The notes under the pieces are model-generated. The model saw only the letters and a list, made by a program, of their open reading frames with translations, had not been told where the DNA came from and made no database searches. A program made the translations under genes and the position numbers. Below, piece after piece: positions 58,401-64,000 of a stretch of 64,000 nucleotides of DNA (the first letter of the stretch is position 1; each line of letters opens with the position of its first letter). This stretch comes from Flavobacteriales bacterium (GTDB taxonomy: Bacteria > Bacteroidota > Bacteroidia > Flavobacteriales_F > PHOS-HE28): the NCBI GenBank assembly GCA_020635655.1, contig JACJZI010000004.1, positions 558,001 to 622,000 of the forward strand, given 5' to 3'.

Positions 58401-58665
58401 CGTCAGCGGCGCCATGCTGCTCTGGGCGGGTGATGCCACCAGCAACGGTCAGATCAAATATGCGGGGTCCGGCAACGACCGCGATGCCATCCTGACCCGC
58501 ATCGGCGGATCGGTGCCTACCAATGTGACCAATGGGTACTATCCCGAGGACGTGAACCTGAACGGCCAGGTGAAGTACGCCGGAGCACAGAACGACCGCG
58601 ACCCCATCCTGGTGAACATCGGCGGTACGGTGCCCACGGCGGTGCGGACGGAACAGCTGCCTTGA
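55474..58665 (+). CDS. Secreted zinc metalloprotease with multiple C-terminal modules
   Basis: 1063 residues. Signal peptide (LNLILLGILPLSILAQ), a propeptide-like region, then a metzincin catalytic domain with HEQGHLLGSRH: zinc ligands H360, H364, H370 and catalytic E361. The downstream IMSYCH is the Met-turn. A fibronectin type III domain (about 455-540), a beta-rich region and a MAM-like domain (YSESFDNDLGGWLL to MAIDDVALTG, about 655-815) follow. The last 220 residues form a module ending in two dockerin-like repeats (986-1025 and 1025-1063) with the shared pattern NGQxKYAGxxNDRDxIL, closing in EQLP. No classical T9SS tail is present, so this module may be the sorting signal. Probably degrades extracellular protein. 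Confidence 0.9.
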   Translation: MHIRSIPRSIRDLNLILLGILPLSILAQTGPTGQVAARILAREASGAAFGPVALFTPSSPTSTSITRDALVHVVVERAAIMDLDTVATMGLLTSRPERIRLSVPTPDGGIDLLLQQADIFQDGFSVVVASTGAAAAMDRGLHYRGIIAGRPNSLVAISIFRNEVMGFVSDRDGNHILGRIKGHHGQHIYYAEQDMIDPPVMTCATPEDAGTYDPQMLELQGSNRTANCVGIYWEVNYDVYQDKGSLVNTSNYVTGLFNQSATIYDNDGISVQLAQLYVWDMTSPYTATSTSALLGQFQSYRNSFTGDLGNLLGYAGGGGIAAGFSGLCASNLDNSQCYSGISGSYNVVPTYSWSAMVVTHEQGHLLGSRHTHACVWNGNNTAIDGCGPAHGYGYEGSCSGAPIPSSGGTIMSYCHLDAVGINFNNGFGPQPTALIINDINAASCLSACVVGCGVPDFLSATFIADVSATVNWGTVIGALSYNLQWKPSNSGTWNSVTGISGSSYGLTGLTVGVTYDYRVQTVCTGATSAYSATAQFTTQACTQVLLDLVLDEWGSETTWSITSPGGGTTYASGGPYDDQSSAGEYAQPTIPICLPDGCYELQVNDSYGDGMWSGSGNGHYTLTTAGGTVLARGGNMVHQTITTFCLPHACTSTLPYSESFDNDLGGWLLDAANVDLQWLQYDAPTPSTSTGPDADHTSGSGQYLYCEASSPNYPSKTAILTSPCFDLSSYTNVSMTFWRHMYGADMGTLSVDVQMNDGPWTNGIWTLSGDQGNNWVQATVDLTPYLSANTRVRFRGITGNNYASDMAIDDVALTGTSGVKLDAKLWLEGPYNTGTLLMDDGARAAGLLPTAEPYSAMGYTNAGGGGGETTTTGVLGVTGSNAIVDWVRLELRSSSDPTTVLATRQCLVQRDGDVVDVDGTSPVTFYVAAGNYYVVARHRNHLGCMTAATRALSAVPTTVDFRSSGTATYGTNARKNVSGAMLLWAGDATSNGQIKYAGSGNDRDAILTRIGGSVPTNVTNGYYPEDVNLNGQVKYAGAQNDRDPILVNIGGTVPTAVRTEQLP
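58429..58662 (+). repeat. Two dockerin-like protein repeats at the protease C-terminus
   Basis: Coding repeats: 58429-58545 and 58546-58662. Each encodes D-x-x-x-N-G-Q-(I/V)-K-Y-A-G followed by NDRD-x-IL and IGG-(S/T)-VPT, resembling an EF-hand-like calcium loop plus helix. Confidence 0.8.
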
Positions 58666-58678
58666 TCGGGGGCTCGAC

Positions 58679-60373
58679 TTACCCCCGCACCAGTTTCCGG
58701 TACTTGATCCGGTGCGGCACGATATCGCCGCCCAGGCGCTTCTTCCGGTTCTCCTCGTAGTCGGTGAAGCCGCCTTCGAACCAATAGACCTGGCTGTCGC
58801 CCTCGAAGGCAAGGATATGCGTGCAGACACGATCGAGGAACCAGCGGTCGTGGCTGATGATCACCGCGCAGCCGGAGTAGTCCTGGATGGCCTCCTCCAA
58901 CGCCCGTAGGGTGTTCACATCGAGGTCGTTCGTCGGTTCGTCCAGCAGCAGCACGTTGCTGCCCTGTTTGAGGGTCATCGCCAGGTGCAGCCGGTTGCGC
59001 TCGCCGCCGGAGAGCACGCCCACCTTTTTGCCCTGATCGGGTCCGGTGAAGTTGAACCGCGCGAGGTAGGCCCGGCTGTTCACCTGCGTGCCGCCGATGG
59101 TCATTGCCTCGGCACCGTTGCTCACCACCTCGTACACGGACTTGTCAGGGGCGAGGTCCTTGTGCGCTTGATCGACGTAGGCGATCTGCACGGTGTCGCC
59201 GATGGTGATCGTGCCGCTGTCGGGCTGCTCCGCGCCCATGACCATGCGGAAGAGCGTGGTCTTGCCCGCGCCGTTCGGACCGATGATGCCCACGATGCCT
59301 GCGGGCGGTAGCGAGAACGTCAGGCCGTCGATCAGCAGACGATCGCCGAAGCCCTTCGACACGTCCTTGAACTCGATCACCTTGTCGCCCAGACGGGGTC
59401 CGTTGGGGATGAAGATCTCCAGCTTGGCCTCCTTCTCCTTCACCGTCTCACCCTGCATCTTCTCGTAGTTCTGCAGGCGGGCCTTGCTCTTGCTGCGGCG
59501 CGCACCGGGGTTGCTGCGCACCCATTCCAGCTCCTGCTTCAGCACCCGCTGGCGTTTGCTCTCGGTCTTCTCCTCCTGGGCCATGCGGGCGGTCTTCTGC
59601 TCCAGCCAGTTGGTGTAGTTGCCCTTGAAGGGGATGCCCTCGCCCCGGTCCAGTTCCAGGATCCAGCCGGCCACGTTGTCCAGGAAATAGCGGTCGTGCG
59701 TGATGGCGATCACGGTGCCCTCGTACTGCTGCAGGTGCAACTCCAGCCAGGCCACGCTCTCGGCGTCGAGATGGTTGGTCGGTTCGTCCAGCAGCAGGAT
59801 GTCCGGCTGCTGCAGGAGCAGGCGGCAGAGGGCCACGCGGCGTCGTTCGCCCCCGCTGAGCACCTTGATCTTCGTATCGCCCTCCGGACAGCGCAGGGCG
59901 TCCATCGCCACCTCGAGCTTCTGGTCGATGTTCCACGCGTCGACCGCCTCGATCCGGTCCTGTAGCTCGCCCTGCCGCGCGATGAGCTTCTCCATCTTGT
60001 CTGGATCGTTCATCACCTCCTCGTCGGCGAACCTGTTGTTCACCTCCTCGAACTCCTTCAGCAGGTCCATGATGGGCTGCACGCCCTCGCGCACGATCTC
60101 GATCACCGTGCGTTCCTCATCAAGCACAGGTTCCTGCTCCAGGTGGCCGATGGTATACCCGGGGCTCAGGTGCACTTCCCCGTCGAAGTCCTTCTCCTTG
60201 CCCGCAATGATGCGCATGAGCGTGGACTTTCCGGCACCGTTCAGACCGAGCACGCCGATCTTGGCCCCGTAGTAGAAGCCGAGGTAGATATCGTTGAGGA
60301 TCTTCTTTCCGGTGGGCAGGGTCTTGCCCACCTTCACCATGTTGAATATGATCTGGCGGCCTTCTTCGGACAT
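58679..60373 (-). CDS. ettA: ABC-F protein EttA, energy-dependent translational throttle
   Basis: 564 residues with two ABC domains: Walker A GLNGAGKST and GPNGAGKTT, signatures LSGGERRRVALCRLL and LSGGERNRLHLAM, Walker B LLLDEPTNHLD and LLLDEPTNDLD. The linker ARMAQEEKTESKRQRVLKQELEWVRSNPGAR matches the P-site tRNA interaction motif of EttA. EttA gates entry of ribosomes into elongation according to the ATP/ADP ratio. The start Met 60373 (MSEEGRQIIFNMVKVG) fits homologues; a -7 box is 42 bases upstream. Confidence 0.95.
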   Translation of the reverse strand: MSEEGRQIIFNMVKVGKTLPTGKKILNDIYLGFYYGAKIGVLGLNGAGKSTLMRIIAGKEKDFDGEVHLSPGYTIGHLEQEPVLDEERTVIEIVREGVQPIMDLLKEFEEVNNRFADEEVMNDPDKMEKLIARQGELQDRIEAVDAWNIDQKLEVAMDALRCPEGDTKIKVLSGGERRRVALCRLLLQQPDILLLDEPTNHLDAESVAWLELHLQQYEGTVIAITHDRYFLDNVAGWILELDRGEGIPFKGNYTNWLEQKTARMAQEEKTESKRQRVLKQELEWVRSNPGARRSKSKARLQNYEKMQGETVKEKEAKLEIFIPNGPRLGDKVIEFKDVSKGFGDRLLIDGLTFSLPPAGIVGIIGPNGAGKTTLFRMVMGAEQPDSGTITIGDTVQIAYVDQAHKDLAPDKSVYEVVSNGAEAMTIGGTQVNSRAYLARFNFTGPDQGKKVGVLSGGERNRLHLAMTLKQGSNVLLLDEPTNDLDVNTLRALEEAIQDYSGCAVIISHDRWFLDRVCTHILAFEGDSQVYWFEGGFTDYEENRKKRLGGDIVPHRIKYRKLVRG

Positions 60374-60415
60374 GACGGTATCGGTGATCGGGATGGTCGG
60401 GTTGTTCCCGGGCGG

Positions 60416-60423
60416 CGAAGGTA
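60416..60423 (-). promoter_or_regulatory. -7 box TACCTTCG of ettA
   Basis: Lies just past the stop of the upstream membrane protein (60433), giving ettA its own promoter and a leader of about 36 bases. Confidence 0.6.
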
Positions 60424-60432
60424 GCGCGATGA

Positions 60433-62253
60433 TCAGCGACGGTCGGACGGCGCGGACCAAGGGGAGAGGGGCCTGTCCACCAGGGCCGTGCGGCCACCGT
60501 GCATGCGCGCGGCATAGACCTCTGAACGTTTCCGGTCCTGGACCAGCTCGGGAGTGTCAAAGCTCTCAGGGAGCAGATCGTAGTGCCGCATGACGCTCTC
60601 GGGGGTCTGGTCATCCCCGGGGCTCACGACCACATAAAGCACGCTTCCTGGAACAGGCCCGTCGTACATCGCGGCACGGGGCAGACCGAGGGCCTGGCAA
60701 TAGAACTCCACGGGCGCCTCGTAGGGGAATTCGGCCAGCAGCCTATCCCCCTGGCGCAGGAGCGGCCGCAAATGCAACACGATCTCGCGGGCGTCCGGAA
60801 AGCGTTCCAACCTGTCCTGTATGCCCTTCATGCCAAGCCAACCCATTCCGGCCAGGACGATCAGGCTGGCGACCAGAGTGCGCGTTCGCTTCGCCAACTT
60901 CTTGAACGCCACTTCCTGGAGCAATTTCAGCAGATAGAACAAGGCGATGGCCGAACTCAGATGAAAGATGAACAGCGTGAAGCCCCAGACACGTGGCGGT
61001 GCCACCATGGACTGGATGACGACCATCGGCACGGTGCCCAACAGCGTGGCCAGGGCCAACAGACGGAACTTCGAAGAGATGTAGGCCGAATAGACCAGTC
61101 CGAGGAAGCCGACCAGGGAGACCCAGGTGGAGGCCGTGTCGTTGAAGTACGCCCAGAGCTCGAAGCTGCTCTCCTGGTGGGTGGCCAGGAAATGCTCCCA
61201 ACTGTTGTCCCCCATGGTCGGATGGTAGAACAACTGCCCCAGGCCGTGCACGATGATCACCGGTGAATACAGGACGAAGGTGAGCAAGGCGAACAACATC
61301 ATGGACATGACCAACCGGTACATCCGCTTGCTCAGCGAGGAGTCGTAGGTGAAGATCAAGTAGAAGACCAGCCAGATATACGTGGACAGGGAGATGTAGA
61401 TCATGCTGGTGATGGTCCACATGCCCAGCGCATTGAAGACCGCCACGAGCAGCGCGCTCACGTTGTTGTTGGTCTTCACGAAATGCCTCCCCGCCATCCA
61501 GCCCATCACCATGAACATCCAGGTGAGGCTGTAACCGCGGGCGAGCGCGCTGTACTCGATCAACACGCCGCTCGCCGCCACGAAACTCACCGCCAGCAGC
61601 GCGATGTAGCGGTTGAACATGGCCCGGGTGAACGCATAGAACAGGGGCATCACCGCGATGCCGGCCAGGAGGGCGGGCAGGCGCAGGGAGACCGTCCCGA
61701 GGCCGAGCACCGCGGTGCTCAGCTTCACCAATAGGGTGTGCAGGATATGGTTGTTCGGATAGGAATAATCCGACAGGATCACCTGCACGGGACGGACCGC
61801 ATAATAGACATATGTGAAGGCTTCGTCATAGATCACCGCCTTCCGGAGCATCACGATCCGAAGGATCGCGCCCACGATGATCACGAGCAGGACGACCCGC
61901 TTGTGCGTGTTGGATGTGCGCTTGGACAGGTCACCGATCCCCTTGGAAAGGTCGGCGCGAAAGCTTGCCCATCCGCCCCCCTCCGCACGGAAGGAGGAGA
62001 ACGTCAGCACGCGCCGGCCCGCCACTGCGATGCCCAGGGCCATCGCCGCCAGAAGACGGGCGGCCCAACGCAGGTTCGCCAGCACCCGCGCATGAAAGGC
62101 CGGGTCGTAGGTCTCCACCTCATGATCGGGCGCCAGGCCGTCCAGGTAGGCCCGCACCGGCGTGAAGGCCAGGCGGGACAGCCACCACGCCAACACAGCC
62201 AGCAATGCCGGTACAAGGATCATCAGGGACCACATCAGGGCGGCTCTCCGCAT
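60433..62253 (-). CDS. Large polytopic membrane protein, probable GT39-like glycosyltransferase
   Basis: 606 residues, ten or more transmembrane helices, and a soluble C-terminal region (about 480-606). After the second helix, VIYDEAFTYVYYAVRPVQVILSDYSYPNNHILHTLL has the DE and YxxNNHxL features of the PMT_2/GT39 family, which transfer sugars from polyprenyl phosphate carriers. The substrate is unknown. The ATG at 62253 is 3 bases after its -7 box, so an in-frame TTG (62259), which lies in the box, is excluded. Confidence 0.8.
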   Translation of the reverse strand: MRRAALMWSLMILVPALLAVLAWWLSRLAFTPVRAYLDGLAPDHEVETYDPAFHARVLANLRWAARLLAAMALGIAVAGRRVLTFSSFRAEGGGWASFRADLSKGIGDLSKRTSNTHKRVVLLVIIVGAILRIVMLRKAVIYDEAFTYVYYAVRPVQVILSDYSYPNNHILHTLLVKLSTAVLGLGTVSLRLPALLAGIAVMPLFYAFTRAMFNRYIALLAVSFVAASGVLIEYSALARGYSLTWMFMVMGWMAGRHFVKTNNNVSALLVAVFNALGMWTITSMIYISLSTYIWLVFYLIFTYDSSLSKRMYRLVMSMMLFALLTFVLYSPVIIVHGLGQLFYHPTMGDNSWEHFLATHQESSFELWAYFNDTASTWVSLVGFLGLVYSAYISSKFRLLALATLLGTVPMVVIQSMVAPPRVWGFTLFIFHLSSAIALFYLLKLLQEVAFKKLAKRTRTLVASLIVLAGMGWLGMKGIQDRLERFPDAREIVLHLRPLLRQGDRLLAEFPYEAPVEFYCQALGLPRAAMYDGPVPGSVLYVVVSPGDDQTPESVMRHYDLLPESFDTPELVQDRKRSEVYAARMHGGRTALVDRPLSPWSAPSDRR

Positions 62254-62256
62254 GGC

Positions 62257-62264
62257 CAAAAGTA
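62257..62264 (-). promoter_or_regulatory. -7 box TACTTTTG, 3 bases before ATG
   Basis: Perfect element at the start of the GT39-like gene; the closest box-to-start spacing in the window. Confidence 0.65.
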
Positions 62265-62338
62265 GAGCGGAAGCCCAACCCAGGGAAGCTGGACCCTTGG
62301 ACCGTCCGGCCTTGGGGAACGCCGCTCGTCACAAAAAG

Positions 62339-62357
62339 TACTTTGTATTGCATAGTA
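62339..62357. promoter_or_regulatory. Probable PadR operator, 19-bp palindrome
   Basis: TACTTTGTATTGCATAGTA is a near-perfect palindrome (7 of 9 half-site positions match) with GTACT/AGTAC at its ends (62338-62342, 62354-62358). It lies 14 bases upstream of the padR -7 box and overlaps the -33 region, as expected for an autoregulated PadR gene. Confidence 0.7.
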
Positions 62358-62371
62358 CCAACCCATACCTA

Positions 62372-62379
62372 TATCTTTG
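62372..62379 (+). promoter_or_regulatory. -7 box TATCTTTG of padR-pspC
   Basis: Perfect element. A TTG at 62348-62350, 21 bases upstream, may be the -33 element, inside the palindrome. The leader is about 55 bases. Confidence 0.7.
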
Positions 62380-62438
62380 CGTCGAAAGGGACCGGTCGCA
62401 GGGTGCGCACTGCCACCGCCGGCCCGAACGAGAAGAAC

Positions 62439-62777
62439 ATGAAGGTCGAGAACACCAAAGCGCAGATGCGGAAGGGGGTCCTGGAGTACTGCATCCTGTC
62501 CATCCTGGCACAGGGCGAGCAATACCCCTCGGACATCATCACCCGGCTGAAGGAGGCGAAGCTGATCGTGGTGGAGGGTACCCTCTACCCGCTGCTCACC
62601 CGCCTGAAGGACGCCGGGCTGCTGGCCTACCGCTGGGAGGAATCGCGAAGCGGTCCTCCGCGCAAATATTACCGGCTGACCACGCTCGGCGACAAATTCC
62701 TCACCGAGCTGGACCAGACCTGGGACGAACTGTCCACCGCCGTGAAAAAGACCACCCGCAGGAACGCACAACGATGA
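62439..62777 (+). CDS. PadR family transcriptional regulator
   Basis: 112 residues, winged helix with the short PadR-s1 form: MRKGVLEYCILSILAQGEQYPSDIITRLKE, VVEGTLYPLLTRLKDAGLLAYRW and GPPRKYYRLTTLG. It overlaps the PspC-domain gene by ATGA, the usual pairing in Bacteroidota, where PadR represses its own operon. Ligand or signal is unknown; envelope stress is a reasonable guess because of its partner. Confidence 0.95.
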   Translation: MKVENTKAQMRKGVLEYCILSILAQGEQYPSDIITRLKEAKLIVVEGTLYPLLTRLKDAGLLAYRWEESRSGPPRKYYRLTTLGDKFLTELDQTWDELSTAVKKTTRRNAQR

Positions 62778-64000
62778 AAAAGACATTGACCGCCAACATC
62801 AGTGGTACGGTGTTCCATATCGAGGAGGATGCCTACGAGGAACTGAACCGTTACCTGAACAACATCCGCGCGCAGTTCGGCGGAAGCGATGGTCGGGATG
62901 AGATCATGACCGACATCGAATCGCGCATCGCCGAGCTCTTCACCGAACGGCTCGCCGGCCGCCAGGTGGTCACCATCGACGACGTGCACCACGTGATCGA
63001 GGTGATGGGCCAGCCCGAGGATTACGTGGCCGCCGACCCCGACAGTGAAGGCACCTCTGCCGGACCGCAGCCCAACTGGACCTGGGGTGGCCAGCGCCAC
63101 CGCCGGCTCTTCCGCGACCCCGACGACAAATGGGTCGGCGGTGTGCTCAGCGGCATCGCGGCCTATTTCGGCGTGGACCCGCTCGTGCTGCGCCTCATCT
63201 ACATCATTCTGTTGCTCGTGGGTGTGGGCTGGTTGATCTACGTGATCCTCTGGGCCGTGATACCGCTGGCCGGGACCACCGCGGAGAAGTTGGAAATGCG
63301 CGGTGAGCCCGTCAACGTGGACAACCTGAAACGGATGTTCGAGGAAGGGGCCGACCGTTTTCAAAAAGGCGCCACGACGATGGCCCAGGAAGCGCGCGAA
63401 GCGGGACGTAGGTACGTCCCCCGTGCGCGTCGCGGCGCCGATGAGCTCTTTGGTTTCCTGGGTGAGTCCTTCCGCCTGGTCCTGATGGCGGTCGGCAAAC
63501 TGCTCGGCGTGGTCTTCCTCCTGATCGGTGCCGCACTGACCATCGCCCTCATCGTGTTGTTCCTGGGCAAGGCCGGGCTGATCTGGCACGGCACGGGCCT
63601 GGCCGACACCGCCATGCTCAAGCAACTGGCACTGCTGTTCTTCAATACACCGGCGCAGTTCACCATGACCTGGGCGGGACTGTTGGTGCTGGTGCTGGTC
63701 CCGGTGATCGGCCTGCTGTACGGCGGGATCGCCTTGCTCTTCGGTGCCAGGGCACCCAAGTGGTTCGGGCTGTCGATGGCCCCGATCTGGATCGCCGCGA
63801 TCGTGCTGCTCTCCGTGGTGGCCATCCAGATGGCCAGCGAGTTCGGCAGCCGCGATTCGCGCCGAAGCGAACTTCAGCTGGTGCAACCGCCCGGCCATAC
63901 GCTGGTGCTCGACAGCATGCACGATCCGCATTTCGAGGTCGGCCGCGAACATTCCAACGACGACCCGTCCCTGATCCAGGTCGACAATGGCGTCGCCTAT
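62774..64000 (+). CDS. PspC domain membrane protein, 3' end beyond window
   Basis: 409 residues visible, open at the right edge. An N-terminal domain (MKKTLTANISGTVFHIEEDAYEELNRYL to VIEVMGQPEDYVA) precedes a PspC domain with its transmembrane helix (RRLFRDPDDKWVGGVLSGIAAYFGVDPLVLRLIYIILLL) and later membrane segments. The following DUF-like extracytoplasmic portion starts about residue 360. PspC proteins help sense or relieve inner-membrane stress. Translated together with padR. Confidence 0.93.
   Translation, partial: MKKTLTANISGTVFHIEEDAYEELNRYLNNIRAQFGGSDGRDEIMTDIESRIAELFTERLAGRQVVTIDDVHHVIEVMGQPEDYVAADPDSEGTSAGPQPNWTWGGQRHRRLFRDPDDKWVGGVLSGIAAYFGVDPLVLRLIYIILLLVGVGWLIYVILWAVIPLAGTTAEKLEMRGEPVNVDNLKRMFEEGADRFQKGATTMAQEAREAGRRYVPRARRGADELFGFLGESFRLVLMAVGKLLGVVFLLIGAALTIALIVLFLGKAGLIWHGTGLADTAMLKQLALLFFNTPAQFTMTWAGLLVLVLVPVIGLLYGGIALLFGARAPKWFGLSMAPIWIAAIVLLSVVAIQMASEFGSRDSRRSELQLVQPPGHTLVLDSMHDPHFEVGREHSNDDPSLIQVDNGVAY

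Noticed and set aside
1..64000. CRISPR arrays, insertion sequences, phage genes, rRNA, integron attC sites
   Set aside because: No regularly spaced repeats, transposase or integrase motifs, or rRNA were seen. The hairpin at 12703 lacks attC core sites.

Overview
The window comes from a high-GC member of the Bacteroidota, most like a Flavobacteriales lineage (inference). Support: nearly every recognisable promoter is the Bacteroidota -7 element TAnnTTTG or its TAnnTTCG variant. One protein ends in a type IX secretion sorting domain. The gene content also fits: serC-serA-DUF1015, type B bL31, DUF6089, DUF983, OmpA with thrombospondin type-3 repeats, and PadR-PspC. Base composition looks uniform at roughly 60% GC by eye. 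I see no phage, IS element, integrase, CRISPR array or rRNA, so this reads as ordinary chromosome.

Layout. 1-12.5 kb: end of an SPFH protein, a 440-base gap with a candidate structured RNA and a long leader before a RhlE-type helicase, a sterol-desaturase-family hydroxylase, a PhoD-like phosphatase, MarR, an exported methyltransferase-like lipoprotein, DUF983, a tandem pair of related envelope proteins (one OmpA-tailed), lipoprotein MsrA, a solitary C5 DNA methyltransferase, tRNA-Pro and a PhoB-type regulator. 12.5-20.7 kb: tRNA-Gly, two small proteins, a zinc-ribbon protein, PaaI-like thioesterase divergent from a 3-oxoadipyl-CoA-type thiolase, a secreted unknown, a YdeI-like protein, bL31B, a beta-helix lipoprotein and a LuxC-type acyl-CoA reductase. 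20.7-30 kb: ferredoxin, a secreted unknown, the serC-serA-DUF1015 operon, YggS, a DUF6089 outer-membrane protein, a fatty acid desaturase, HEAT-repeat and WG-repeat proteins.

30-42 kb: a GT-C-like membrane protein, a MacAB-like export operon with two tandem permeases, a SpoIIE-type phosphatase, a double universal stress protein, an AI-2E transporter and an MlaE-MlaF-MlaD lipid transport operon. 42-54 kb: small zinc and unknown proteins, an S9 peptidase, CPBP protease, a second GT-C-like protein, RsmE, DUF4159, a T9SS cargo, and the hisS-hutH-hydrolase run. 54-64 kb: a Gre factor, a diheme-like lipoprotein, a 1063-residue metalloprotease with an unusual C-terminal module, EttA, a third GT-C-like protein, and PadR-PspC running off the edge.

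The most striking global signal is that about 20 genes have their -7 box 3 to 7 bases (mostly 4 or 6) before the start codon. This predicts leaderless mRNAs and lets many starts be chosen from promoter position alone. Other leads are the three-hairpin RNA candidate, the EQLP-ending C-terminal module, a diheme protein with an expanded heme motif, an AT-rich insert inside HisRS, and several perfect palindromes between divergent genes.
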